Part shown: positions 35,768-45,066 of the stretch, one piece after another
Numbering within the stretch: the stretch's first letter is position 1
Layout: every line of letters starts with the position of its first letter
Source: DDH964 sp963806685
Lineage (GTDB): Bacteria; Desulfobacterota; Desulfuromonadia; Desulfuromonadales; DDH964
Length of the DNA stretch: 64,000 nt
Direction: 5' to 3'
NCBI GenBank assembly: GCA_963806685.1
Contig: CAWDZB010000011.1
Location: forward strand, 221,872 to 285,871
Made by a program: the position numbers and the translations under genes
Notes under the pieces: model-generated
Database searches by the model: none
Told to the model about the DNA's origin: nothing
Seen by the model: the letters and a program-made list of their open reading frames with translations, nothing else

Positions 35768-36670
35768 TCAGAACTTCTGTTCCAGGCGGTCCAGCATACT
35801 CTCGATTTCGTCGAGTTCGGAGCGGTCGGCGCTGCCGGCCGGCATCCCTCCGGACTGCAGGAGCAGGCCGAGGTCGCCGGCGACACTGTGGACGATGTTG
35901 CTGTCGATGGCGTGCTGCCGGCGCAAAAAGCCCTCGAACAGGCAATTGTCGCAAACGGTGTTGATCAGCCGCGGAACCCCGCCGGTAAAGCCGTGAATCA
36001 GCGGTACGCTGTCACCGGCGAAGAGCATCCGCCGGCCTCCGGCGACCTGTAGCCGGTGCTTGATGTAGGACTCGGTAATGTCCGGGTTCAGCGACGTCAG
36101 ATGATACTTGACGGCCACCCGTTGCGCCAGCGGCTCGTCGAGCTTGAGGCACTCCTCCACCTCGGAGAGCCCGAAAAAGATGATATTGAGGAGCTTCTTG
36201 CCGGGGATCTCGAGGTTCAGCAGCCCGCGGAACTCTTCCATCAGCTCCCGACTGTGCAGCATCTGCGCCTCGTCGATGAGCACCACCGCCCGCCGTCCCG
36301 ATTCCTCGATCTGCAGCAGCCGTTCGTAGAGCTGTTTGAGCAGGGCGAGCCGGTTGGCAGCCGGGCTGGAGACCCCGAGCTGCATGGCAATCCGGGTCAG
36401 AATCCATTCCGGGGTGATCCCCGAATGGACCATAACCAGCAGCGACGATTCGTATTTCTGCTCGGAAAGGTTATCAAGCATACGCCGGGCGAGGGTTGTC
36501 TTGCCGGTGCCGACGCCGCCGACCAGGACCGCCAGCCCCTTGTTGGAGTCAACGGCGTACATCAGGCGCAGCAAGGCCTGGCTGTGCTGTTCGCTGTTGA
36601 AATAGAAGCGGGCCTCCGGGGCATTGGAAAACGGTTCCCGCTCCAGGCCAAAATGCTCGATATAACTCAT
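35768..36670 (-). CDS. ExeA-like AAA+ ATPase
   Basis: The 300-residue protein starts MSYIEHFGLEREPFSNAPEA, the typical ExeA/GspA opening. Walker A is GGVGTGKTTLARR, Walker B VVLIDEAQML, with a sensor region GLSEVEECLKLDEPLAQRVAVKYHL. A short C-terminal helix (LDEIESMLDRLEQKF) follows. Such ATPases act in type II secretion or polysaccharide systems, in type IV pilus-like assembly, or as loaders of envelope machinery. No transmembrane or peptidoglycan-binding domain is present, unlike ExeA. It is 34 bp downstream of a large TPR gene, probably its partner. Confidence 0.85.
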   Translation of the reverse strand: MSYIEHFGLEREPFSNAPEARFYFNSEQHSQALLRLMYAVDSNKGLAVLVGGVGTGKTTLARRMLDNLSEQKYESSLLVMVHSGITPEWILTRIAMQLGVSSPAANRLALLKQLYERLLQIEESGRRAVVLIDEAQMLHSRELMEEFRGLLNLEIPGKKLLNIIFFGLSEVEECLKLDEPLAQRVAVKYHLTSLNPDITESYIKHRLQVAGGRRMLFAGDSVPLIHGFTGGVPRLINTVCDNCLFEGFLRRQHAIDSNIVHSVAGDLGLLLQSGGMPAGSADRSELDEIESMLDRLEQKF

Positions 36671-36704
36671 TCAGCGACTCTCCCCCGGTCGCCCGAAACG
36701 AAAC

Positions 36705-39020
36705 TCAGACATAGGATATCCGATCCTTTTTCCCGCCCCTCCCGCCGGTGCCATCCCCTCGTCCCAGTTCTTCGCGCAAGGCGGCAAGTTTCTCCCCGAC
36801 ATTGCGATAAAAAGAATCCTCGGCGGCCACCGTCTCGAAGGTTTCAAGGGCCTGTTCGGGCCGCCCCCAGGCCTGGTAGAGCAGGCCGAGCTCAAAGCGC
36901 AGACCGGTGGTTTCCGCCCTCGACAGTGGCAGGTTGTCGAGGCCCGAACGGAATATCTCTTCGGCCTCGGCAAAGGCGCCCTGGTCCAGCAGGCAGAGTC
37001 CCTTCAGGGTCAAAGCGTCAAGGGCACGCCCAGGGTTGTGCATCGCCTTGTCGAATTCGGCAATCGCATCGTCGGTCAGCCCCATCTCCTTGTAGGCGAT
37101 CCCGAGGTTGTAATGCGATTCGGCATCCTCCGGATCGATCTCGTCGACCGCCGCGCCGACCTCCCCGCTCAATCCGCCCTCGGCCAGAGACGCCCCGGCC
37201 CCACCCTCACCGACCCCATCCAAGGCGGTCTCGACGTCATCCAGCAACTCTCCGGTAAGATCGAAATAATCCTCCGAAGCGGTCGCTGCCGGCGCAAGGG
37301 CCGCGTCCGCTTCGGAGCTGGTTTCCGCCGCCGGTCCCAGCTCCTGCTCCAGGACCAGGTCCGGCTTGTCGCCACCTTCGTCCGGGAGCTCTTGCGAGCC
37401 GATCTCCTCATCGAGGACCAGCGCAATTTCCTCCAGCGGCTCACCGGCAACCGGTTCCGGGCTCGTCTCGTCGTCGAGGATGATTTCCAGCTCCTCGGCC
37501 GGTTCCAGCTCGGCCTCCTCGCCGCCGGCCGCCACCGCGGGCACCACCGCATCGCCCAGGTCCAGTGGATCTAGCGGTTCGGCGGCCTCCGCTGGAGCCA
37601 GCCCGTCGCCGGGGTCCTCGGGGGCAGGCTCCTCTCCCAGGTCCAGATCCAGGTCCAGATCGAGTTCCAGTTCGAGTTCCAGTTCCTCCGCGGGCGCGGC
37701 CGCTTCCTCGGCTTCGGCGGCAGGGCCGACGTCTTCCACGCCAGCCACCCCGGCGGAGACCGGGTCGCCGACCCCCTCAAGAAATTCCAGCGGGATTTCT
37801 TCCGCAGTCTGCTCCCCCTCCGGTTCAGTGGATTCTGCCACGGTCCCGGCAGGAGACTCGCCAGCGGGATCGAGGCCTTCCAGGTCTTCCACCGCCTGCT
37901 GAAGGACCGAACCTTCAAGAATTTCCTCGGCTGTCGAGGGGGAATCCTGGGGATCGAGGCCGTCACCGGTCGTGGGCATGGCCGAGATCACGGTGAAGAG
38001 CTTGTCCCCCTCCCCGGTCAGCTCGTAGATGGAGCGAAGGGTTTGCGGTACCCGCTCATCATCGGCATGACCGTCGCCGAGCTGCTCGTAACAATTTTTC
38101 AGCAATTGCACCTTGCCGGCGGCAAAGAAAGTCTCTTTCCAGTCTTCGAGCTCGTTGAGAGCCTGATCGAAATCACCCCGATTGAGACAGGCAAGAATAT
38201 ATCCCTCGCGGAACACGAGGTCCTCGGGGGAAATTTTCAGCAGTTGCCGATAGGTTTCTTGTTCCTGCTCGAAATCGCCCTGTTTGCGGTAGGCCCGGCC
38301 CAGGGCGAGCAGAACCTCCGGGTTGTCAGGGTCCTTCAGCTGCAACTCTCGAAGGGTTTCCAGCCCACGGTCAAAATCCCCCTGTTCGATCCGGGCTTCG
38401 GCCTGGCCGCGCAGCAGTTCGGGGTCCTCCGGGGAGTGGGGCAGAAAGAGATCGTAGAGTTTGAGGATGCGGGGGAAGTCCTGTTTCTGGCGAAGCAGCT
38501 CGAGAATTTCCTGAAACTCCTCGAGAGCCTTTTCCTTGAGCCCTTCGCTGGCATGGGTCTCGGCGATCTTGACCCGGATATTGAGGTTCCCGGGTTCCAG
38601 CTCCTTCATTTTCTGTAGCACGTTGATGGCCTCGGGAAGCATCCCGTTCTTCTCGTAATAGGCCACCAGACTGCGATATTCGGCCTGGGCGTTGCCGACC
38701 AGCCCCTGTTTTTCATTGAGTTCGGCCAGCTGGTGATAAATGCTGACCCGGGTCGGGTCGATCTTCTGCATCTGTTTGTAGACGGCGATCGCCTTCAGGT
38801 AGAAACCGTTGTCCGTATAATGCCTGGCCACCGTTTCGTAAGCATCGAGCGCCTCGTCGGTGCGCCGGTCCCGACTGTAGAGTTCGGCGAGCTTCTGCCG
38901 CATCCGCACGTCCCGAGGTTCCAGCTCGACCAGTTTCTGGTAGTCCTTGATGGCGCGCGTAACCTGCCCCTTCTGCAGGTATTTTTGGGCAGAGGCAAGG
39001 AGTTTTTCCTTATTCGACAA
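36705..39020 (-). CDS. Large TPR protein with acidic low-complexity middle
   Basis: The 771-residue protein has TPR repeats at both ends (about 1-340, e.g. AQKYLQKGQVTRAIKDYQKLVEL, and about 640-755, e.g. AESHYNLGIAYKEMGLTDDAIAEFDKA). A long acidic, Pro/Ala-rich middle (about 365-630) includes ELELELELDLDLDLDLDLGEE. There is no signal peptide, so it is cytoplasmic. It resembles tetratricopeptide proteins found beside ExeA-like ATPases in Geobacter, with no assigned role. The coding repeat of GAx-CTx codons makes this stretch prone to length change. Confidence 0.85.
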   Translation of the reverse strand: MSNKEKLLASAQKYLQKGQVTRAIKDYQKLVELEPRDVRMRQKLAELYSRDRRTDEALDAYETVARHYTDNGFYLKAIAVYKQMQKIDPTRVSIYHQLAELNEKQGLVGNAQAEYRSLVAYYEKNGMLPEAINVLQKMKELEPGNLNIRVKIAETHASEGLKEKALEEFQEILELLRQKQDFPRILKLYDLFLPHSPEDPELLRGQAEARIEQGDFDRGLETLRELQLKDPDNPEVLLALGRAYRKQGDFEQEQETYRQLLKISPEDLVFREGYILACLNRGDFDQALNELEDWKETFFAAGKVQLLKNCYEQLGDGHADDERVPQTLRSIYELTGEGDKLFTVISAMPTTGDGLDPQDSPSTAEEILEGSVLQQAVEDLEGLDPAGESPAGTVAESTEPEGEQTAEEIPLEFLEGVGDPVSAGVAGVEDVGPAAEAEEAAAPAEELELELELDLDLDLDLGEEPAPEDPGDGLAPAEAAEPLDPLDLGDAVVPAVAAGGEEAELEPAEELEIILDDETSPEPVAGEPLEEIALVLDEEIGSQELPDEGGDKPDLVLEQELGPAAETSSEADAALAPAATASEDYFDLTGELLDDVETALDGVGEGGAGASLAEGGLSGEVGAAVDEIDPEDAESHYNLGIAYKEMGLTDDAIAEFDKAMHNPGRALDALTLKGLCLLDQGAFAEAEEIFRSGLDNLPLSRAETTGLRFELGLLYQAWGRPEQALETFETVAAEDSFYRNVGEKLAALREELGRGDGTGGRGGKKDRISYV

Positions 39021-39300
39021 GCGAGTCCCCCGTGAGCAAGCGGAAATGGAATAAGGTTTGAATGTAAACTAACGCCGGCAACCCTGTCAAGGTCAAAGCC
39101 TCGCTGGAATCCCTTGATAAAGCAGCGCTTTAGGGATTTTGGAAAGACCGGGGAGAAGCAATTGCAGCCATTGCCCCGAAGCGGCTCGCGGGCGCGGATG
39201 AATCGGCGAGCTTCCTGCCCCGCACGGCTATTCCGGCCTGCAGCGTCGATCCCTTCTCACAGCTGAATATATTCGGAATTGCTCTAAATTATGCCAGAAA

Positions 39301-40011
39301 TCAGAGCCTTCTCAAACGGGCGACCTCCGCGGCCGACAGCTCCCGGAATTGTCCGGGGTTCAGGCCCGCCAGGTCGAGAAAGGCGAAGCGGATACGCTTG
39401 AGGCGACTGACCGGGTGCCCCACCGCCTCGCACATCCGCCGCACCTGGCGATTGCGCCCCTCGTGAATGGTTATTTCGAACCAGGTATGGCCGGCGCTGA
39501 AGCGCACCTTGGCAATCCGGCCCGGAGCGGTCGGCCCATCGTCGAGCGCCACCCCGGCGACGAGTCGCCCCAGGGTCTCCGCGCTGACCTGGCCGCGAAC
39601 CCGGACCAGGTAGGTTTTGTCGACTTCGTGGCGGGGGTGGGCCAGGTGGTGGGTCAGAGCCCCGTCGTTGGTCAGCAGCAGCACCCCTTCCGTGGTCAGA
39701 TCGAGGCGCCCCACCGGGTGCAGGCGGGCCGGAATCGTCCGCACCAGTTCATTGACCGTCGGCCGTCCCTGGGGATCGCTGAGGGTAGTGACGTAACCAA
39801 CCGGTTTGTATAGCAGGAGGTAGTGCCGGGCTTCCGGAGCCGCCAGCGGCCTCCCGTCGAGACGAATCTCGTCCCGCTGCGGATCGGCACTGTCGCCCAG
39901 CCCGGCGATCCGGCCGTTGACGCTCACCCGGCCCGCGGCGATCCACTCCTCGGCGGTGCGCCGGGAGGCGAGCCCGGCGGCGGCGATCAGTTTTTGCAGA
40001 CGTTGCTGCAT
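39301..40011 (-). CDS. rluB: Pseudouridine synthase RluB/RsuA family
   Basis: The 236-residue enzyme has an S4 RNA-binding domain (RLQKLIAAAGLASRRTAEEWIAAGRVSVNG) and the catalytic core with GRLDLTTEGVLLLTNDG (catalytic Asp in GRLD) and EGRNRQVRRMCEAVGHPV. It isomerises a uridine of 23S or 16S rRNA. It lies with scpA and scpB as in many bacteria (scpA-scpB-rluB). RluB is the likelier assignment from this context. Confidence 0.92.
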   Translation of the reverse strand: MQQRLQKLIAAAGLASRRTAEEWIAAGRVSVNGRIAGLGDSADPQRDEIRLDGRPLAAPEARHYLLLYKPVGYVTTLSDPQGRPTVNELVRTIPARLHPVGRLDLTTEGVLLLTNDGALTHHLAHPRHEVDKTYLVRVRGQVSAETLGRLVAGVALDDGPTAPGRIAKVRFSAGHTWFEITIHEGRNRQVRRMCEAVGHPVSRLKRIRFAFLDLAGLNPGQFRELSAAEVARLRRL

Positions 40012-40073
40012 GTTACGAACTCCGAAAAAATGAAAGTGTCGGGAGTATCCCGCCGCGGCCAGTACAGCACGGG

Positions 40074-40667
40074 TCAGTCGGGGGTGCCGTCATCGACCTC
40101 GGCGGCGATACCGGCCAACGCGGCTTCGCCGGCGGCGAGTTCCTCCGGCGCCAGTTCACTGAACTCCTTGAGGGTCGGCAGGCTGGTCAGGTCGCGCAGG
40201 CCGAAAAATTCCAGGAACTCACGGGTCGTGCCGTAGATCAGGGGCTTGCCGGGGACATCCTTCTTGCCGAGGATGCGGATCAGGTGCCGCTCCAGCAGGG
40301 TCTTGACCACCCCTCCCGAGTCGACCCCGCGCAGGTAGTCGACCTCGGCCCGGGTCACCGGCTGACGATAGGCGATGATCGCCAGCGCCTCGAGAGCCGC
40401 CCGGGAAAAACGCACCGGCCGGGTTTTGGTCAGGCGCAGAACCCAGTCGGCATACTCGGGCCGGCTGCGGAACTGGTAGCCTTCGGCAACCTGCTGCAGG
40501 AGGAAGCCGCGACGGGCGTCGCGGTATTCTCCGACCAGTTCCTCGAGGGCCTGCGTCACCAACGGCCGTTCCACCTCCAGGGCCTCGCTGATCCGCTCGC
40601 AGCGCAGCGGTCCGTCGGAAACGAAGAGCAGGCTCTCGATGATCGGCTTGAGTTTAGAGATATCCAA
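40074..40667 (-). CDS. scpB: Segregation and condensation protein B
   Basis: The 197-residue protein has the two winged-helix domains of ScpB: IIESLLFVSDGPLRCERISEAL and LEALAIIAYRQPVTRAEVDYLRGVDSGGVVKTLLERHLI, then RPLIYGTTREFLEFFGL-type end (KPLIYGTTREFLEFFG). With ScpA and SMC it forms the bacterial condensin. Its start overlaps the scpA end by 14 bases. The acidic C-terminal tail is normal. Confidence 0.95.
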   Translation of the reverse strand: MDISKLKPIIESLLFVSDGPLRCERISEALEVERPLVTQALEELVGEYRDARRGFLLQQVAEGYQFRSRPEYADWVLRLTKTRPVRFSRAALEALAIIAYRQPVTRAEVDYLRGVDSGGVVKTLLERHLIRILGKKDVPGKPLIYGTTREFLEFFGLRDLTSLPTLKEFSELAPEELAAGEAALAGIAAEVDDGTPD

Positions 40668-41421
40668 GACGACCCTCGTCGATGGGCGCGGCAGCGGCTT
40701 CCTCCCCGGGAACCGCGGGGTAGAGCCAGATGCTGCCGAAACGGGCGTTCTGAAGCAGCCGGACGAGCCGCATCTTGACCAGTTCCAGGATGGCCAGAAA
40801 GCTCACTACCACCTCGTGGCGGTCCGGCCGGGCCGTGAAGATCTCCATGAACGCCAGGTTCTCCCGGTCGCTGAGCAGGGTCAGGATGGCGTTGATCCGG
40901 TCGCTGACCGACAGCCGTTCGGTCTCGACCTGGTGGACATAGGGTTCAGGAGCCTGCTGCAGCAGGCTGCGGAAGGCCTCGACCAGTTCGAACAGACCGA
41001 CAGCCTCCAGCTCGCTGCTTTCGGCCTCTGCCAGCTCCGGGGCGGGAAACTTGCGGGCGAAGACCTCCCGCTCCAGCTGCGGCAGGCCCTGCAGATTGAC
41101 GGCGGCATCCTTGTACTTCTGGTATTCGAGCAGCCGCCGGACCAGTTCCGCCCGTGGATCTTCTTCCTCCTCTTCGATCCCCTCGTCATCGCTGACCGGC
41201 AGCAGCAGCCGGGACTTGATGTGCAGCAGCGTCGCCGCCATCAGCAGGAACTCTCCGGCGACATCGAGGTTGAGATCTTGCATGGCATCGAGGATCGCCA
41301 GGTACTGGGCGGTGATCTCGGCGATGGGAATATCGTAGATATCCATTTCGTTGCTGCGGATCAGGTGCAGCAGCAGATCAAGGGGGCCTTCGAAATTTTC
41401 GAGGTGAATATCGAAAGCCAT
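40654..41421 (-). CDS. scpA: Segregation and condensation protein A
   Basis: The 255-residue kleisin starts MAFDIHLENFEGPLDLLLHL, continues with DIYDIPIAEITAQYL and AGEFLLMAATLLHIKSRLLLP, and ends with a winged helix (VVSFLAILELVKMRLVRLLQ). It bridges SMC heads with ScpB in chromosome condensation. It is 10 bp after the site-2 protease gene and overlaps scpB, forming one operon with rluB. Confidence 0.95.
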   Translation of the reverse strand: MAFDIHLENFEGPLDLLLHLIRSNEMDIYDIPIAEITAQYLAILDAMQDLNLDVAGEFLLMAATLLHIKSRLLLPVSDDEGIEEEEEDPRAELVRRLLEYQKYKDAAVNLQGLPQLEREVFARKFPAPELAEAESSELEAVGLFELVEAFRSLLQQAPEPYVHQVETERLSVSDRINAILTLLSDRENLAFMEIFTARPDRHEVVVSFLAILELVKMRLVRLLQNARFGSIWLYPAVPGEEAAAAPIDEGRLGYL

Positions 41422-41431
41422 CGGCTGGCCC

Positions 41432-42118
41432 CTACTGCCCGAAAAGGAAGTGCATCGCCCGCTGCACGATGGCGGTCTGGGGACCGGCCAGCAGGCTGAC
41501 CAGGTGGTAGATGACCGGGCCGAGCACGATCCGCCAGAGGCTGGTGAAGAAGATCAGGAAGATGATGATTACGAAGCCGAAGGGCTCGACGCGGGCCAGC
41601 AGTTCGGCCTGGCGGCGCGGCAGTAGCCCGGTCATGACCCGGCCGCCGTCGAGGGGGGGAATCGGCAGCAGGTTGAAGATGCCGAGGATGACGTTGATGT
41701 AGAGGCTGAAGCCAGCCATCAGCTCCAGCGGCTCCAGGCCCGCGGCGAGGACCGTTCCGGCCACCAGTCCGCTGCCGGCCAGCCATACCAGGCCACGCAG
41801 CAACAGGGCCGAAACCACGGCCAGGATCAGGTTGGTCCCGGGGCCGGCCAGCGAGACCAGGATCATGTCCCGTCGCGGCCGCTGCAGGTTCTGGAAATTG
41901 ACCGGCACCGGGCGCGCCCAGCCGAAGCCGAAGATCAGCAGCGCCAGGGTGCCGATCGGGTCGAGGTGGCGCAGCGGATTGAGGGTCAGCCGGCCGAGCA
42001 GCCGGGCGGTGGGATCCCCGAACTTGTCGGCGACGAAGCCGTGGGCGACCTCGTGGAGGGTCACGGCAAGCAGCGCCGGAACGAGCATAATGGAGATCTT
42101 GGCGAGGATATGTTCCAA
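41432..42118 (-). CDS. Site-2 protease family membrane protein (M50)
   Basis: The product (about 228 residues from TTG 42118) has the zinc motif HEVAH in TLHEVAHGFVADKFGDPTARLLGRLTLNP and a second conserved block NILLPIPPLDGGRV-like (IFNLLPIPPLDGGRVMTGLLP), whose Asp is the third zinc ligand. Five or six membrane segments are visible. It is the short S2P form found next to scpA in many bacteria; substrates unknown. A GTG 21 codons earlier is also open, but relatives start right at EHILAKISIMLVPALL, and AAGGG lies seven bases before the TTG. Confidence 0.88.
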   Translation of the reverse strand: MEHILAKISIMLVPALLAVTLHEVAHGFVADKFGDPTARLLGRLTLNPLRHLDPIGTLALLIFGFGWARPVPVNFQNLQRPRRDMILVSLAGPGTNLILAVVSALLLRGLVWLAGSGLVAGTVLAAGLEPLELMAGFSLYINVILGIFNLLPIPPLDGGRVMTGLLPRRQAELLARVEPFGFVIIIFLIFFTSLWRIVLGPVIYHLVSLLAGPQTAIVQRAMHFLFGQ

Positions 42119-42256
42119 GAGAGTGCCCTTCGGAAAACGCCTGGCGAGGAGCCGGCGGAATGCTTCCGGGGAGGCCCGCACCGGACCGGAATCGGTCGAA
42201 AAAACTACGCCTTTGTAACAAAAGGGCGCGGCGAAGTCAACGCGGGACTGGTGCCG

Positions 42257-44926
42257 TCAACTCCGGCTGTGGCGGGCCGGGGAATGCGGCGGCAGGAAGC
42301 GCCGGCGGACCAGCTCCAGCTCCTCCTCACGACTGGCGACCTTGCCATCAAGGCGGGCCTCGAGCAGGGCCGCCAGCACCTCGCGATACCCCGGTCCGGG
42401 AGGGAGGCCGAGGATGGCGAGGTCGCGCCCGGTCAGCTCCGGGCGCTGGCCCCGCAGGTGGGTGACGTACTGGGAGAGCAGGCGCCGGAGCTCCTGCCGG
42501 GGCGTGGCGGCCAGCATGAACAGCACGATCTCGATCGGCAGCGGCTCCAACAGACCATGGAGTTCGCTCGCCCGCGGCAGCCGCCGCCGGGCCCGGCGGC
42601 GATCCAGCTCGTGGAGGACATGCCTCCCCTCGCGGCGTTGCTCGGTGAACAGCGGCATATACCTGCCGGGAATCGTCAGCCGCCGGCAGAAATTGGCGAG
42701 GGCGTCGTCGTCGAGATCGACGGTCAGCCCCAGGAAATAGACCTGCCAGCGCCTGGCCGTCTCGCCGGTGAAGAGGAGTTCGAACCAGTGCACCACCCGG
42801 TGAATCTCGGCAAACAGTTCACGGGACCGCTTCCCGGCGGCCAGTTGCGGCTGGAGGGACTTGAGCAGCCCGAGCTCGTCCAGCCGCAGCACCGCCGGCA
42901 GCGGGTCGGCCTCGCGCAGGATGATCACCAGCTCGTTGAACACCCGGGTGCCGCCGACCTTGTCGAGAAAGCCCATCTGTACCGCGCTGCGCAGCAGGTG
43001 CTCGGTATGCTGGCCGAGATGGAAGCCCAGGCGCTGCTCGAAGCGGATCGCCCGGAAGACCCGGGTCGGGTCCTCGACGAAGCTGAGGTTGTGCAGCACG
43101 CGGATGGCCTTCTCGCGCAGGTCGCGCTGGGCCTGGAAGAAATCGAGCAGTTCGCCGAAGTTCCCCTCGTTCAGGGCCAGCGCCAGGGTATTGATGGTGA
43201 AGTCGCGCCGTGCCAGGTCGAGGCGGATCGAGGCATGCTCGACATTGGGCAGAGCACCGGGTTCCAGGTAGTACTCCATTCGCGCCGAGGCAACATCGAC
43301 CTTGAAATCGTCAGGGAAGACGATGACCGCGGTGGCGAACTTCCGGTGGGAACGTACCCGGCAGCCGTGGTGGCGGCCGAAGGTCTGGGCAAAGGCGATA
43401 CCGTCCCCTTCGACGACGATGTCGACATCGAGATTCTCCAAGTGCAGCAGCAGGTCGCGGACGAAACCGCCGACCGCGAAGACGTTGAGGTCCATTTCGT
43501 CTCCCACCGCACCGAGCTGCTGCAGCAGCGTCTGCAGCCGCAGCGGCAGCTTTTCGTGGACCAGGCGCAGCACCTGGCGGCGCTTGAGGCCCTGGCCGGC
43601 GTCGCTGGTCAGCAGCCCGGAGCGGGGGGAGAGCCGTCCGCCGGCGGCCAGGTGGCGCAGCAGGTCAGTACGGGTGATCGCCCCGACCAGCCGCCCCTCC
43701 TCCAGGACCGGCACGAAGCGCTGGTTGCGATCGACGATCAGTTCCCGCAGGTTCTCCAGCGAAGCGTCGGGGGGAACGGAGACGAACTCGGTGCTCATGT
43801 AGTCGACCGCCGGCGAGCGGCCGAGGCCGTGATGGACCGCCTTGTCCATCAGCTGGCGGGTCACCAGGCCGACCACCTGTTCCCCTTTCAGGACCGGCAG
43901 GGCGTTGAGGTTGTAGCGGGTGAGCATTTCCCGCACCTGGTCGATGGTGGCGGTGACCGGAACGCTCTTGACCGGCCGCGACATCAGGTGGCGGGCCTCC
44001 CAGCGGGGAACGACCTGTCCCTTGAGGACCTGCGGCAGGCGGCCGAGGACCTGCAGCAGGGTCAGCTCCTTGACCGTTCCCGAAGCGGCATAGGCGTGGC
44101 CGCCGCCGCCGAACTCGGCGAGGATCTCGCCGACGTTGACCTCGGGAATGCGCGAACGGCCGACCAGGAAGATCCGCTCCCCCATGCGCACCGCCACCAG
44201 CAGGGCGTCGAGGTTCTCCATGTCCTTGAGCTTGTGGGCTAGAACCGCCAGGTCGCCGACGAAATGGTCGATCGACGCGTGGGCGATGGAAATGTCGATG
44301 CCGTTGACGTTGAGGACGGTGCGCGATTCGATCAGTTCGTGGAGCAGCGCTACCTGTTCGGCGGTCAGTTCCTGGGTGAGAAAATCGGAGACGGTATTGA
44401 GGTTGGCGCCATGTTCGAGGAGGAAGGCGGCGGCCCGCAGGTCGCGGACGGTGGTCGAATTGAAGCGCAGGCTGCCGGTGTCCTCGTAGAGGCCGAGCAT
44501 CATCAGCGTCGCCTCGTCGGGGGTCGGTTCGATGTCGCGTTCGCGGAAGATCTCGCAGAAGACTGTGACCGTGGCCCCGACCGGTTCGATGACCTCGAGC
44601 GAGCCGCGCAGGTCGGCATGCCCGGTCGGATGGTGGTCGTAAATGTGCACCGCCACCCCCTCGCGGCGGGCGACGGCGCCAAAGGGACCGATGCGGTCGA
44701 ATTGGCGCACGTCGACCAGGATCAGCCGTTCGACGGCGTCGAGGTCGATGTCCTTGATGCGTTTGAAACCGTAGGCGTAAACGGTGCTGCGGAGGAAGAA
44801 CTCGCGCAGGCTTTTTTCCTGGGCGCCGGCAAAGACCAGTATGGCGCCCGGGTAGAGCCGCCGCGCGGCAATCATCGCCCCCAGGCAGTCGAAATCGGCG
44901 TTGATGTGGGTGGTAATGACGTCCAC
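42257..44926 (-). CDS. DHH-CBS-nucleotidyltransferase fusion (A-adding tRNA enzyme)
   Basis: The 889-residue protein joins three modules. Residues 1-300 are a DHH/DHHA1 phosphoesterase (THINADFDCLGAMIAARRLYP, DHHPTGHADLRG, FGGGGHAYAASGTV). About 310-440 are two CBS domains (MSRPVKSVPVTATIDQVREML, MSTEFVSVPPDASLENLRELI). About 460-880 is a class II tRNA nucleotidyltransferase (AVGGFVRDLLLHLENLDVDIVVEGDG, RRDFTINTLALAL, DPTRVFRAIRFEQRLGFHL). Such fusions in deltaproteobacteria and Aquifex add the terminal A or CCA of tRNA. The role of the DHH and CBS parts is unsettled. It is monocistronic. Confidence 0.92.
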   Translation of the reverse strand: MDVITTHINADFDCLGAMIAARRLYPGAILVFAGAQEKSLREFFLRSTVYAYGFKRIKDIDLDAVERLILVDVRQFDRIGPFGAVARREGVAVHIYDHHPTGHADLRGSLEVIEPVGATVTVFCEIFRERDIEPTPDEATLMMLGLYEDTGSLRFNSTTVRDLRAAAFLLEHGANLNTVSDFLTQELTAEQVALLHELIESRTVLNVNGIDISIAHASIDHFVGDLAVLAHKLKDMENLDALLVAVRMGERIFLVGRSRIPEVNVGEILAEFGGGGHAYAASGTVKELTLLQVLGRLPQVLKGQVVPRWEARHLMSRPVKSVPVTATIDQVREMLTRYNLNALPVLKGEQVVGLVTRQLMDKAVHHGLGRSPAVDYMSTEFVSVPPDASLENLRELIVDRNQRFVPVLEEGRLVGAITRTDLLRHLAAGGRLSPRSGLLTSDAGQGLKRRQVLRLVHEKLPLRLQTLLQQLGAVGDEMDLNVFAVGGFVRDLLLHLENLDVDIVVEGDGIAFAQTFGRHHGCRVRSHRKFATAVIVFPDDFKVDVASARMEYYLEPGALPNVEHASIRLDLARRDFTINTLALALNEGNFGELLDFFQAQRDLREKAIRVLHNLSFVEDPTRVFRAIRFEQRLGFHLGQHTEHLLRSAVQMGFLDKVGGTRVFNELVIILREADPLPAVLRLDELGLLKSLQPQLAAGKRSRELFAEIHRVVHWFELLFTGETARRWQVYFLGLTVDLDDDALANFCRRLTIPGRYMPLFTEQRREGRHVLHELDRRRARRRLPRASELHGLLEPLPIEIVLFMLAATPRQELRRLLSQYVTHLRGQRPELTGRDLAILGLPPGPGYREVLAALLEARLDGKVASREEELELVRRRFLPPHSPARHSRS

Positions 44927-44936
44927 AGGGTATTAT

Positions 44937-45066
44937 AGGTCAAAGGTTCAAGGTTAAAGGTACAAGGTTAAAGGTACAAGGTTAAGCAAAGTCTACCTCA
45001 TCCACACAGCCTCTGCTGTCTGCCTATTGCCTTCACCTTTTCCCTTGCACCTTGTTTCTCGAACCT
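44937..45066. repeat. Intergenic tandem repeat with inverted copy
   Basis: The 14-bp unit AAGGTTAAAGGTAC occurs twice in tandem with partial copies on both sides (44942-44983). A reversed version (CACCTTTTCCCTTGCACCTTG with TTTCTCGAACC) follows at about 45034-45066, so the region can fold back on itself. It fills the gap between the A-adding enzyme and pyrD genes. Confidence 0.7.

Noticed and set aside
44937..45066. CRISPR array
   Set aside because: The repeat unit is only 14 bp with no spacers, and no cas genes are present in the window.
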